NCBI GenBank assembly: GCA_022769545.1
Contig: JALEJS010000013.1
Span: forward strand, 124,001-188,000
Origin: Blautia sp.
GTDB lineage: Bacteria; Bacillota; Clostridia; Lachnospirales; Lachnospiraceae
DNA length: 64,000 nt
Direction: 5' to 3'
The position numbers were made by a program, and so were the translations under genes. Shown piece after piece: positions 46,094 to 55,109 of this stretch (the stretch's first letter is position 1; every line of letters begins with the position of its first letter). The notes beneath the pieces were generated by a model. It saw only the letters and a list, made by a program, of their open reading frames with translations, made no database searches and was not told where the DNA came from.

Positions 46094-46744
46094 TTAACGA
46101 TAGTAATTCAGTGATTTTTCGATTTTTCCCATCCCCACAGCAACCAGCAGATTAAACACATAATAGAACACAGCGGCTGCCACAAAGGGCATCATCGTCG
46201 TCTGGGAGCTTGCGATCTGTTTGGCGATGGTAAACATTTCGGAGACGGCCACCACAAACGCAAGAGATGTATCTTTTACCAGGGTGATCGTCTCGTTCGT
46301 CACCGCCGGCAGAATCCGTTTGATCACCTGCGGAAGGATGATCCGAAGGAAGGTCTGCGCCTTGCTGTAGCCGAGAATTTTTGCCGCCTCGTACTGCCCT
46401 ACCGGCATGGATTCAATTCCTCCGCGGAATATTTCCGCAAAGTATGCGGCATAGTTTATGGAAAATGCGATAAATACAGCAATGAGCTTATAGCTCTGAG
46501 ATATCCGGATTCCGAAAATAAAATACGGTCCGAAGTAAACTACCATAAGCTGCAGCATCAGCGGCGTCCCGCGCATGATGGATATATACGCCTTGGTAAT
46601 GGTACTGATCACCCGGTTCTTCGCCATCCGCCCAAAGCAGACAAACAGTCCCAGGGGCAGGGAAAACAGCATGGTCACAAAAAAGATTTCCACTGACACC
46701 ACCATACCGGATGCAAGCTGCTTCAGCATCACCTCTAAGGTCAT
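46094..46744 (-). CDS. Polar amino-acid ABC permease
   Basis: 216 residues, about five membrane segments, with the HisM/GlnP-type loop GQYEAAKILGYSKAQTFLRI. A homodimer is expected since only one permease gene is present. It lies between the binding-protein and ATPase genes, and a hairpin precedes it. Confidence 0.94.
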   Translation of the reverse strand: MTLEVMLKQLASGMVVSVEIFFVTMLFSLPLGLFVCFGRMAKNRVISTITKAYISIMRGTPLMLQLMVVYFGPYFIFGIRISQSYKLIAVFIAFSINYAAYFAEIFRGGIESMPVGQYEAAKILGYSKAQTFLRIILPQVIKRILPAVTNETITLVKDTSLAFVVAVSEMFTIAKQIASSQTTMMPFVAAAVFYYVFNLLVAVGMGKIEKSLNYYR

Positions 46745-46766
46745 GATTCTTTCCTCCTAACAGTAA

Positions 46767-46795
46767 GAAAAGAGGGTGCAGTATCTGTACCCTCT
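46767..46795 (-). terminator. Attenuating hairpin after amino-acid binding-protein gene
   Basis: AGAGGGT-G-CAG (46771-46781) pairs with CTG-T-ACCCTCT (46785-46795), followed on the minus strand by TTTTCTT. Like the sugar operon, it probably lets only part of transcription reach the permease. Confidence 0.7.
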
Positions 46796-46820
46796 GTCTC
46801 TTATTTTTTATCAATTACAA

Positions 46821-47630
46821 TTACTCAGCTGCTTCCTCTGTGCTGATGCAAAGCATATCCTTGTCAATGTCATAGGCATCTGCGATCTTCTCGATCTCGC
46901 CTGCCTCATTCAGCTTCAGAACTTCTGCCCATACGATATCGCGAAGCTCTTCTCCGCCGTCCTTCGCAAAACCGATGGCATACTGCTCACTCTGAATCGG
47001 CTCATCCAGAATGATGTATTTTCCTTCTTCTCTCTGTGCCAGCTGATAGTTTGCAACACCGATGTCCACTGCAACCGCATCTGCCGCACCGGAGTCAATA
47101 TTCATAAATGCAGTATTGTAATCCGGATTCTCGGTAAGAGATGCAAAGGTTGCGGTCAGGTCTGCATTGTCCTCGCTGTTTAATGCGTCCAGAGCTGCGG
47201 ATGCCGCCTGAACAACCACATTCTTTCCGGCAAGATCTTCCAGCTTCTCAATTCCGGAATCTGCAGCTACAACAATCACCTGCTCATTGTTGATATACGG
47301 CTCTGTCCATGTATAATCATCCTCACGGCCGTTTAATGTGAAGCCGTTCCAGATACAGTCAATGTTTCCGGAATTCAGTTCCATATCCTTGGAATCCCAG
47401 TTGATGGGCTGCTTTACCAGCTCCCAGCCAAGGTTGTCACATACCATCTGCGCGATATCCAGGTCAAATCCCACATATTCGCCATCATCGTTCATATATC
47501 CGAACGGAGGATACTCTGCGTCAAATCCAACAACCAGTGTCTGATCCTCAACACCTGCCTGTACAACTGCTCCTGTCATTGCAGTCACTGCTGCTGCGGC
47601 GATCACTGCCGCCATTACTCTCTTTTTCAT
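46821..47630 (-). CDS. Amino-acid-binding protein of ABC importer
   Basis: 269 residues. A signal peptide ends near AGV or VQA before EDQTLVVGFDAEYPPFGYMN, the standard opening of family 3 binding proteins. GFDLDIAQMVCDNLGWELV and the ligand-pocket segment NGFTLNGRED follow. No lipobox Cys is visible, so surface attachment is uncertain in a Gram-positive cell. The substrate cannot be told; Arg, Gln or Cys-like amino acids are all possible. Confidence 0.92.
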   Translation of the reverse strand: MKKRVMAAVIAAAAVTAMTGAVVQAGVEDQTLVVGFDAEYPPFGYMNDDGEYVGFDLDIAQMVCDNLGWELVKQPINWDSKDMELNSGNIDCIWNGFTLNGREDDYTWTEPYINNEQVIVVAADSGIEKLEDLAGKNVVVQAASAALDALNSEDNADLTATFASLTENPDYNTAFMNIDSGAADAVAVDIGVANYQLAQREEGKYIILDEPIQSEQYAIGFAKDGGEELRDIVWAEVLKLNEAGEIEKIADAYDIDKDMLCISTEEAAE

Positions 47631-47698
47631 TTTATGTACTCCTTATGTAATTTTCTGTATTATCACACAGTCACTCTACCGTATGAAAGTGTACAGTC

Positions 47699-47727
47699 AT
47701 AGTAGCACACATATAATAAACTGTCAA
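47699..47727 (-). promoter_or_regulatory. Sigma-A promoter of the amino-acid ABC operon
   Basis: On the minus strand TTGACA (47727-47722) is followed after exactly 17 bases by TACTAT (47704-47699). The leader to the ATG is about 60 bases. Confidence 0.75.
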
Positions 47728-47749
47728 GCCAATTCCGTCATTCTTATCG

Positions 47750-48532
47750 TCAGGAACCGGTACTTCTGTGATAGTCTGTCATAAACTGCTCCAGAAGCCC
47801 GTCCACATGCTGGGAATACACCGGTGTCTCCGGTTTTCTGGCAAAATGATTCAGAGTCTCAGCGATCTCTCTGCGCACATCCTCCCCGACCTCCAGCTCT
47901 GTCAGCCTGCTCTCGTATTCAATGGGCGTCCGAATGCTTTTGTATGCAATGAGATACGTTTTCAGCGCATCCTTCGTGTTTCCGCACAGATACTCTTTTT
48001 CAAAACAGTCCACCGCTTTTTCCATCTGAAACAGATAGCTGTAGGCACAGCCGAGATTATGCCAGAGCTCCCTGGTGATTCCCTCCCTGACAGCCTCCAG
48101 ATCCTTTCTTTCCAGCAGCTTCTGATAGACCCGGATTGCATTCACATACATTCCGTTTTCCGCGAGGGCATCCCCCTTTTTCTTTTCCCTGATCAGCGGT
48201 GCTTCCTTGTCATATTTGATCAGCTTCACATTTAAGGCGCGAAGCTCCTCATAGGTCAGATAATTGATTTCCTTGAAAATCGGATAAAGAAAATCCTCTG
48301 CCGATGCAAATTTTCCCACCTTCGGCCGCAGCTTTGCGGCAAGGGAATGCAGCTGCAGCTCCTCATCCAGCCAGTCACACAGTCCTTCATTCATGATGCT
48401 GTCATCCACCAGATACAGATTGTGATACAGGTAATAACAGAGCTCTTCGATGGAATAGATATTTGTGCTGATATTTTCCACATAATACGGCACATCTGCC
48501 TTTTTTGTCTGACATAATATATATCCGCTCAT
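47750..48532 (-). CDS. TPR-like protein of DUF5716/DUF5717 module
   Basis: 260 residues from the ATG at 48532, with GAGGAGG 4 bases upstream. The N-terminal half has NIYSIEELCYYLYHNLYLVD; the C-terminal half shows a TPR-like pattern (NGMYVNAIRVYQKLLERK, LWHNLGCAYSYLFQMEKAVD). No catalytic motif or membrane segment. It starts 10 bases after the DUF5716 gene, so they are co-translated. The role is unknown; a scaffold for the module is the likeliest reading. Confidence 0.75.
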   Translation of the reverse strand: MSGYILCQTKKADVPYYVENISTNIYSIEELCYYLYHNLYLVDDSIMNEGLCDWLDEELQLHSLAAKLRPKVGKFASAEDFLYPIFKEINYLTYEELRALNVKLIKYDKEAPLIREKKKGDALAENGMYVNAIRVYQKLLERKDLEAVREGITRELWHNLGCAYSYLFQMEKAVDCFEKEYLCGNTKDALKTYLIAYKSIRTPIEYESRLTELEVGEDVRREIAETLNHFARKPETPVYSQHVDGLLEQFMTDYHRSTGS

Positions 48533-48542
48533 ACTGCCTCCT

Positions 48543-49790
48543 CTACCACTGTACCGTTTCTTTCCATACTTTTCCACTGGAAGGATACAGATCCCCGAAT
48601 CCAAGGTCCCGCACCGTCACCTGACAGTCTTTCGCGGAGATGTATTCCAGCTCCAGAGACAGTCTGGTGGTTTTATTCGGACGTGACGGCAGACCGGTCA
48701 GTGCCATTGCCACCTTTTTTTTCTGTGCCTCGCCCATCGTTTCCACCGTAAACACAAGCTCCTTTTTCTCATCCAGAATCAGCTCACAAAATGCCTTGCA
48801 GTCATACCAGTTGTTTCCTGCCTGGATCAGGGGATAATACGCCGGGGCTCCCATGATACGCATTTCCATTCCCACATCCGTCAGAACCAGTGCGTCGCTC
48901 ATGTAAAGATATCCTTTCAGCTTCCTGTCCTCCAGACGTTCTTTCCCGGCGGCACAGGCGCCTCGCGCAAACAGATTGTTTCCATAAAATACTTTTCGCT
49001 TCTGATAACAGAGCTGTCTCACGGATTTTCTGGCCCAGGACTGATCAAACCCTTCTCCGGTCAGCTGAATACTGGAAAAAAGCTCTGTCCCCAGCGTTTT
49101 CTGAATCAGCTCGCAGAATTCCAGATCCCGGAGGTCGGCCTCACTGCTCAGCTGCGCCTGTACCGGTTCTTCCAGACGTACCAGAACCGGTGTCACAGAA
49201 CCGTTCATTGCCAGCTTCCGGAAAGTCACCTGATTGCCTGCAAAGTCATACCATCCCACACTGCGATTCCAGATTTCTGTTTTCTGACTCAGTGCATAAT
49301 AGAAAAAGCTCTCCCCGTAATCCATCAGCATACACTGCTCCGGCGAAAAGCCGATATGGGCGCACGCCTTACGAAAGTTTTTCACCTGTTCCGCCTCCAG
49401 CGACGGAACCGTAATGACAAGACACTTCGTATTTCTGGGCAGATCCATGATGCCCAGAAATTTCAGCATTCCTTTCAGAAAGGCAGCTGTCAGTTCCCAA
49501 GGCTGCTTTTCCTCTCCTGCAACCGGAACCGGAGCACTTGTCTTCGTAATTTCGTACAACTGATCGATCAGGAATCCGTCTTTTTCTCTGGCAAAATATT
49601 CCGCCTCGATTCCGACACAATAGTCCCCCTGATCCAGCCTGCGGCAAAGGCAGGTTGGCACCTCACTAAGGCTGCTCCCCGCTTTTACCGAGAGCGAGCG
49701 CGGCTCCTGTGCCTTCCGGTCATAATAACAAATCTGCGTTTTTTCTTTTCCAAAATCCAACCCGATAATCAAATCGCGTATTTCATTCAT
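48543..49790 (-). CDS. DUF5716-type protein with actin/Hsp70 fold
   Basis: 415 residues. The ATPase-fold signatures are a phosphate-1 loop LIIGLDFGKEKTQICYYD, a connect region LVITVPSLEAEQVKNFRKAC followed by MDYGESFFYYAL, phosphate-2 SVGWYDFAGNQVTFRKL and a late LVLTDVGMEMRIMG. It is shorter than DnaK and lacks a substrate-binding domain. The function is unknown; I recall the DUF5716 name but no experiment. It lies between the DUF5717 and TPR-like genes. Confidence 0.78.
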   Translation of the reverse strand: MNEIRDLIIGLDFGKEKTQICYYDRKAQEPRSLSVKAGSSLSEVPTCLCRRLDQGDYCVGIEAEYFAREKDGFLIDQLYEITKTSAPVPVAGEEKQPWELTAAFLKGMLKFLGIMDLPRNTKCLVITVPSLEAEQVKNFRKACAHIGFSPEQCMLMDYGESFFYYALSQKTEIWNRSVGWYDFAGNQVTFRKLAMNGSVTPVLVRLEEPVQAQLSSEADLRDLEFCELIQKTLGTELFSSIQLTGEGFDQSWARKSVRQLCYQKRKVFYGNNLFARGACAAGKERLEDRKLKGYLYMSDALVLTDVGMEMRIMGAPAYYPLIQAGNNWYDCKAFCELILDEKKELVFTVETMGEAQKKKVAMALTGLPSRPNKTTRLSLELEYISAKDCQVTVRDLGFGDLYPSSGKVWKETVQW

Positions 49791-49822
49791 TCTTTTGCTT
49801 CCTCATCACCGCAATGGCTGCG

Positions 49823-52800
49823 TTATTCTTCCACATTCATGACAAACATTTCTTTTACATACCGTTCCTGACGCAGATACTGCCTCAGTTTTTTTATCAC
49901 CTCGGAATCCTTTTCCAGCTTCCGCGCGCACAGGATCTGATTCAGCATCTGGTATTTGCTTCCGGCTGTACTGTCCACTTTGTTCATGGAAATTACCCGT
50001 TCGGAAGTCTTCCTTGTTTTTCCGTTCTCCTCGATCCGGAAATAATAATGAAGGGATTCCCCATAAAACAGTGTGAAGGTTTTTACAAAAATACCTTCAT
50101 AAACATTCCGCATGGGTTCCACCCGGTATTCCTTTTCCAGGCCGAGCCCCGTATCCAGCGCATAATGCAGCGTAACCTTCGCACCCGGATCTGCATGACA
50201 TTCCACAAAGGTTTTGTCATCCAGCTGACATGGCTCCAGAAGCGTGCGCGGCAGCTTGCGGAAAAAGGAAAACATCATACTCTGAGCGGTACATTCGCCA
50301 AGAAGCGTCTCTTCCATCTGCAATGTCTGCGCATCCGGATTTTTTTCTCTGGAAAGTGCTTTCAGAAGTGTCAGGCGGCATATTTTGTCCACCGGCCAGT
50401 TTTCCTGATAAGCTCGCTCAAGCATTGTCCGGATGAAAGGACTCAGGGCATATTCTTTCACAAAAATCCCATACGACGTATGGGTCAGAAATGCCGCCAT
50501 CAGATCCTCTCTGCCAAAATGACGGACATAATCCTCAAAGACTGCTTCGCCCTCCTTGCGGTAATCCCCGGTAAGCATCAGCAGCTTCAGAACCTGTTCC
50601 TCCACATCATAGGTATCCATGCCAAAGCCCTTCTGGCTTTTCCAGAGTGAAATCATCTGATCCACGCCCAGTCTTTTGCAGTCTGTCAGGCGGCGCAGAA
50701 TCAGTTCATCATATATCCCGCTCTGATATACCTCCTGTGCGAGAACTGTCAGCTGCGGATCTTCCTCCCCTTCTTCCAGCATAATCATTCTGCTGACCAC
50801 CTTCAGAAGATCGGATGGCTGAACATTCTCTGTCCCGTAAGTCCTGATCACTTCATAAGCCTGAGGAATCCGCCCGGAAGATATCAGAATATCCAGAACC
50901 GCCTTCTTATCCACCCGCGCGTATTCCCGGTAGTCCAGCTGGTCCAGATGACGTTCCAGATCCTCTCCTTTTTCATGGAGAGAATAATATTCCAGGATTT
51001 TCTTCCGGATCGTTTCTTTGTAGGAATCGGTAAATGCATCCTGGCGGACCAGCTGCTGGAACACACTCAGATTTTCCGCACTGATGGGATTTGTCTCACA
51101 ATAATTCAGAAGTACCCCGGGATCCTCTGTTCCCAAAAGAGCCACCTGTTCCCCTGCCGGCTGATCTTCCATCATTTTCTTTATGTTATAGTCTACTGTC
51201 TGGACATAGCGCCTCTGTTTCTCATCCTGAAACAGAATCGCTGCATCCTCGGTATAAATTCTGGGATACGCCACGCCCTGCACACAGGGATACACAGCCT
51301 CCTCCTTCATCTGGCTGTGACGCACGACTACATAGCGGATCTTTGGGGCATCACAGTAAACACGGCGGGTAAACAGACAGGCTGTCGTTCTCTGAGCCTC
51401 TTCCCGGTTCCCGGGATGGCTGAAAAATTCCTGATAGCATACTGCATAATCCTCATCCATCCGGCCTTCCGCCAGCTTCTGCCGGGCAAACGCCTTCATG
51501 TGATCATAGTATGTCTCATATGTCTGCGGATCATGCTCCTTATTGGCAATCACACAGGCATAAATATACGCTCTCCTGGCATCTCCCAGGGAATCATTGT
51601 TATATGTGAAATACATCAGCAGTGATTTCGGCAGTTCTCTGTGGTATGAAGTATCCATGGTTTCCACATAATACTCAAACAGTCTGGTCAGCCGAAGCCC
51701 GCGATCCACCGCCTGCGCATACCATCGGAAATATTCCGGCCGTCTGGGATTCCCCTTCATAATGTATTTACAGATTCCTTCCACGGTATCATCCGAAGGA
51801 AACGCATCACAGATCATTGCAAGCGCACGGTAGGTACTCTCCGAAAAACCTTTTTCATAACCGGAAAGGTATGCAAACCGCATGGACAGTTCCTCTGTCA
51901 GAAGGCCGTTTTTCCCTGCATACAGAAACACCTGCACCCAGAACCGGTTCAGGCGGTGAAGCACGGAGATTTCTCTGGTGACCGTCTCCCACGCCAGCTG
52001 GTAAAGCAGAGGGCTTCTGCAGCCCTTTTCAAACAGTTCTTCCATCATAAAAACCGCATTGGACGACGAAGTGTACACGGCGGGATCCAGTCTGGATAAG
52101 ATCCAGAACAAAATGACACTGTCACTTTTCTGCATATAAAAATTCTGTATTTTTTTCAGTGTCAGAGAACGGTCTTTATACAGTCTGGTAATATTGCACA
52201 GATACAGATATATCCCTGCAAATTCCAGTTCCTCTCTGGTAAACACCCGGTTCTGGTATTTTTTCAGAATCTCCTTTGCTTCCTCCACACGGTCACTCAC
52301 AAAAAGGAGATATGCCTCATACACCTGATATTCCGGGTAGTCACAGCCTTCCTGAAACAGCTTCTCCAGTCGGTCCATACTGTCGGAAATCCAGGTATCC
52401 CTCGTTGTTTTCCCCATACTGCAGGAAAGATAATCCTGCATAAGAGCGATCTTTGTCCGCTTTTCCAGCAAAGACCTGTTTCCATTCAGCTTTGACCCCA
52501 GCGACGCTGTCACATGGTAGTGCAGCTCCTGATAAGGGCTTCGGATCACAATTTCCCCGAACTGATTGCCTTTCCCCAGAAGCTCTCTGTGGACAATATA
52601 ATCCACCTGATAACAGCTTCCGATGAAATCATCCTCGGTAACCACATGGCGGTTTACCTCCAGAAAATCCCCGACCGTCTCAATTTCAAACCGCATATGT
52701 CCCCAGCAGCTTCTCTGCACCACAAAAGATTCCTGTATGGTTTCTTTCATATCATAATAGCTGGCCCCGGGTGTTTTCAGTGACAGACGCACCGCGTCCT

Positions 52801-53362
52801 TCAGGTGCATGCCAATGAGAAATTCTTCCACGTGCTGGTATGTCACCGGCTGTCTGGACATTCCCAGATAGACTGCCTTCTCTGTGGTTGCGGCATCCTT
52901 CAGAATCCCGAAAAAACTGCTGTCCGTAAAAATCCGGTATGCTTCCCGGAAATTATCTCTGGCCACATCCCGGAACGCCTCCAGGCTGACCACTTCCCCG
53001 GAAGTGCTGCGAACCTCTTTTCTGGGAGTACGCACTTCAAAAGAGAACCGGTATTCCCCGATGCTGGTGGTAAAGCAAAGTGCCCCCTGGAAGCTCTCAC
53101 CGGGCTGCAGGCCTCTGGTATCCACATCGTAGGGAATGCATACCGTTGTCCCCGAAAATTCCTCCACAGACAGAATCAGCCGTCTGGAGGAGGATGACAC
53201 ATAACCGTATATTTCCCGATTCTCCTCCGTCCCGATATACAGTTCTCCATGATATGGTTCTCCCGCCTTTAATGTGAGAGATATCTTTTCCTGGGAAAAC
53301 AGAAGCCGTGGCTGTTCGTATTCAAATGTACCTTCCAAAAGCTGTTCAATCTTTTTTTCCAA
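49823..53362 (-). CDS. DUF5717-type giant helical-repeat protein
   Basis: 1179 residues, no signal peptide or membrane helix. Residues about 15-115 form a beta, Ig-like domain (PRLLFSQEKISLTLKAGEPY, GESFQGALCFTTSIGEYRFS). The long middle is helical repeats in TPR style, with pattern EELYLLRR- and YEAYLLFVSDRVEEAKEILK-type helices. The C-terminal 150 residues return to a beta domain (VTLHYALDTGLGLEKEYRVE). It fits a scaffold that holds the DUF5716 ATPase and TPR-like protein encoded downstream. The ribokinase gene is 27 bases upstream. Confidence 0.75.
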   Translation of the reverse strand: MEKKIEQLLEGTFEYEQPRLLFSQEKISLTLKAGEPYHGELYIGTEENREIYGYVSSSSRRLILSVEEFSGTTVCIPYDVDTRGLQPGESFQGALCFTTSIGEYRFSFEVRTPRKEVRSTSGEVVSLEAFRDVARDNFREAYRIFTDSSFFGILKDAATTEKAVYLGMSRQPVTYQHVEEFLIGMHLKDAVRLSLKTPGASYYDMKETIQESFVVQRSCWGHMRFEIETVGDFLEVNRHVVTEDDFIGSCYQVDYIVHRELLGKGNQFGEIVIRSPYQELHYHVTASLGSKLNGNRSLLEKRTKIALMQDYLSCSMGKTTRDTWISDSMDRLEKLFQEGCDYPEYQVYEAYLLFVSDRVEEAKEILKKYQNRVFTREELEFAGIYLYLCNITRLYKDRSLTLKKIQNFYMQKSDSVILFWILSRLDPAVYTSSSNAVFMMEELFEKGCRSPLLYQLAWETVTREISVLHRLNRFWVQVFLYAGKNGLLTEELSMRFAYLSGYEKGFSESTYRALAMICDAFPSDDTVEGICKYIMKGNPRRPEYFRWYAQAVDRGLRLTRLFEYYVETMDTSYHRELPKSLLMYFTYNNDSLGDARRAYIYACVIANKEHDPQTYETYYDHMKAFARQKLAEGRMDEDYAVCYQEFFSHPGNREEAQRTTACLFTRRVYCDAPKIRYVVVRHSQMKEEAVYPCVQGVAYPRIYTEDAAILFQDEKQRRYVQTVDYNIKKMMEDQPAGEQVALLGTEDPGVLLNYCETNPISAENLSVFQQLVRQDAFTDSYKETIRKKILEYYSLHEKGEDLERHLDQLDYREYARVDKKAVLDILISSGRIPQAYEVIRTYGTENVQPSDLLKVVSRMIMLEEGEEDPQLTVLAQEVYQSGIYDELILRRLTDCKRLGVDQMISLWKSQKGFGMDTYDVEEQVLKLLMLTGDYRKEGEAVFEDYVRHFGREDLMAAFLTHTSYGIFVKEYALSPFIRTMLERAYQENWPVDKICRLTLLKALSREKNPDAQTLQMEETLLGECTAQSMMFSFFRKLPRTLLEPCQLDDKTFVECHADPGAKVTLHYALDTGLGLEKEYRVEPMRNVYEGIFVKTFTLFYGESLHYYFRIEENGKTRKTSERVISMNKVDSTAGSKYQMLNQILCARKLEKDSEVIKKLRQYLRQERYVKEMFVMNVEE

Positions 53363-53389
53363 AATTTTTCTCCTAAAGAAATTTGTTTC

Positions 53390-54274
53390 TTAAAGTTTAA
53401 TCTTTTCTACTTCCTCACGAAGCGGAATGGATGCCGTGGCACCCGGTCTGGATACGGCAATGGCAGATGCCTTCGCAGCGAGCTCCAGACCTTCCTGTAC
53501 CGGCATTCCATCCAGAATAGAGGAAATAAAATAGCCGGTAAAGGTATCCCCCGCTGCAGTGGTATCCACTGCTTTCACCTTGAAAATTCCCTGATGATAG
53601 ATTCCTGTCTCATCCTGATAAACCGAACCGTCTCCTCCCAGTGTCAGAACGATTTTGGCATGGGGATAGAGGGTTTTGATTTTTTCCAGAATTTTCTCCG
53701 GTTCCTTCTCCCCGGTAATCTGAAAGCCTTCGATCTCATTTACCAGAAACAGGCTCACCCTGGACAGATCACATGCATCCAGTGCACTGTCATAAGGAGA
53801 CGGATTCAGAATGATCATCATTCCTTTTTCGTATGCTTTGTCAATGATATAGTCCAGTTCGTTGATCTCATTCTGAAGAAGAATGATATCTCCCTTTTCA
53901 AATTCCCCAAGAACCTCATCCACAAATTCCCGGGTGATCATCCGGTTGGAGCCTCCAAACAGCAGAATGCAGTTCTGCCCGTTTTTATCCACCTGAATCA
54001 TGGTGTGACCACTGGGAGCATCGATTTTTCGGATAAATTTTGTATTTACACCATTCTCCCTGCAGGTTTCCAGAAGAATCTCGCCGCCTTCGCCGATCAT
54101 CCCCGCGTGATATACCGGAATTCCTGCCTTTGCCAGAGCAATGGACTGGTTCAGTCCTTTTCCTCCGCTGAAAACATTACGTTCCTTCGAAGCCTGTGTC
54201 TCTCCCGGAATCAGGATACTTTCCATCTGATATACATAATCTACATTTAATGACCCAAAATTCAATACTTTCAT
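53390..54274 (-). CDS. rbsK: Ribokinase (PfkB family)
   Basis: 294 residues. The start is at the ATG 54274, 8 bases after GGGAGGG, giving MKVLNFGSLNVDYVYQMESI. Substrate and ATP signatures are NVFSGGKGLNQSIALAKAG and TTAAGDTFTGYF with the catalytic Asp. It phosphorylates ribose to ribose-5-phosphate. No ribose transporter is nearby. It is divergent from sigK and may co-transcribe the DUF5717 module. Confidence 0.9.
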   Translation of the reverse strand: MKVLNFGSLNVDYVYQMESILIPGETQASKERNVFSGGKGLNQSIALAKAGIPVYHAGMIGEGGEILLETCRENGVNTKFIRKIDAPSGHTMIQVDKNGQNCILLFGGSNRMITREFVDEVLGEFEKGDIILLQNEINELDYIIDKAYEKGMMIILNPSPYDSALDACDLSRVSLFLVNEIEGFQITGEKEPEKILEKIKTLYPHAKIVLTLGGDGSVYQDETGIYHQGIFKVKAVDTTAAGDTFTGYFISSILDGMPVQEGLELAAKASAIAVSRPGATASIPLREEVEKIKL

Positions 54275-54374
54275 GAAATACCCTCCCATTTTGTCCTTTC
54301 TGTCTATTTTGCCACACTTTTCACCAAAACACAATGTTTGTATGAAATGGAAAAGCACAAAAAATGTTTTTGCT

Positions 54375-54382
54375 CATAAACT
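54375..54382 (+). promoter_or_regulatory. Sigma-E-like -10 of sigK
   Basis: CATAAACT resembles the B. subtilis SigE -10 consensus CATACA-T and lies about 30 bases before the sigK start, fitting the known dependence of sigK on SigE. The -35 region is not convincing, so this rests on the -10 and position only. Confidence 0.4.
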
Positions 54383-54411
54383 GTAAAGAAACCCCTTTTT
54401 GAGGTGCCGCC

Positions 54412-55035
54412 TTGAAGACTTTCCCTCCACCACTGACCTCTGCCGAAGAACAGCATTTTCTTCAGCTGTATCTGAACGGTGATCCGGAGGCTAAAAATAT
54501 TCTTATCGAACGGAATCTTCGTCTGGTTGCGCACATTGCCAGGAAATACCAGTGTTCCGACGAAGAGCTGGACGATTTGATTTCCATCGGTACCATCGGG
54601 CTGATCAAAGCCATCTCAACCTTTAATTCCGGAAAATGTACCCGTCTGTCCACCTATGCTGCCCGCTGCATCGAAAATGAATTGCTGATGATGATGCGTT
54701 CCAAAAAGAAATATGCCCGGGACACATCTTTATACGAACCCATCGGGACGGATCGGGAAGGAAACGAAATCAACCTGCTCGATGTCATTGAAAGCCCTGC
54801 GGCGGATGTGGTGGAAAACTGTTATCTGCAGGAAAATCTCCGGCTTCTTCTGTCTTCTCTTGGCAATACCCTTTCCGACAAAGAATATCAGGTCATCTGC
54901 TTCCGATATGGTCTTTTCCGGTATCCGGAGCTCACCCAGAGGGAAATCGCCGGCCGGCTGAACATTTCCCGTTCCTATGTTTCCCGCATTGAAAAAAATG
55001 CGATCCGCAAATTAAAGACTCTTTTCCGGTTGTAA
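54412..55035 (+). CDS. sigK: Sporulation sigma factor K, no pro-sequence
   Basis: 207 residues from a TTG at 54412, 5 bases behind GAGGTG. The protein starts MKTFPPPLTSAEEQHF, matching mature B. subtilis SigK from FPQPLSSSEE onward, then [30 protein letters not shown], and the C-terminal QREIAGRLNISRSYVSRIEK. An in-frame TGA at 54400-54402 excludes an N-terminal pro-peptide. SigK directs late mother-cell genes. The gene is intact, with no skin element insertion. Confidence 0.95.
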   Translation: MKTFPPPLTSAEEQHFLQLYLNGDPEAKNILIERNLRLVAHIARKYQCSDEELDDLISIGTIGLIKAISTFNSGKCTRLSTYAARCIENELLMMMRSKKKYARDTSLYEPIGTDREGNEINLLDVIESPAADVVENCYLQENLRLLLSSLGNTLSDKEYQVICFRYGLFRYPELTQREIAGRLNISRSYVSRIEKNAIRKLKTLFRL

Positions 55036-55058
55036 ATAAAAAGCGGTTCCCTTATAAT
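55030..55058 (+). promoter_or_regulatory. Sigma-A-type promoter for wall-binding transglutaminase gene
   Basis: TTGTAA (55030-55035), 17 bases, then perfect TATAAT (55053-55058), at the end of sigK. The leader to the ATG is about 40 bases. The -35 is weak. Confidence 0.5.
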
Positions 55059-55109
55059 ACATTTAACAGCTTTCCAACCATGGAAGAAATAAACAAAGGA
55101 GACACAAAA

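Noticed and set aside
54304-54411. Possible sigK pro-sequence upstream of the TTG
   Set aside because: An in-frame TGA at 54400-54402 blocks it, and the other two frames give no hydrophobic pro-peptide joined to the sigma factor.
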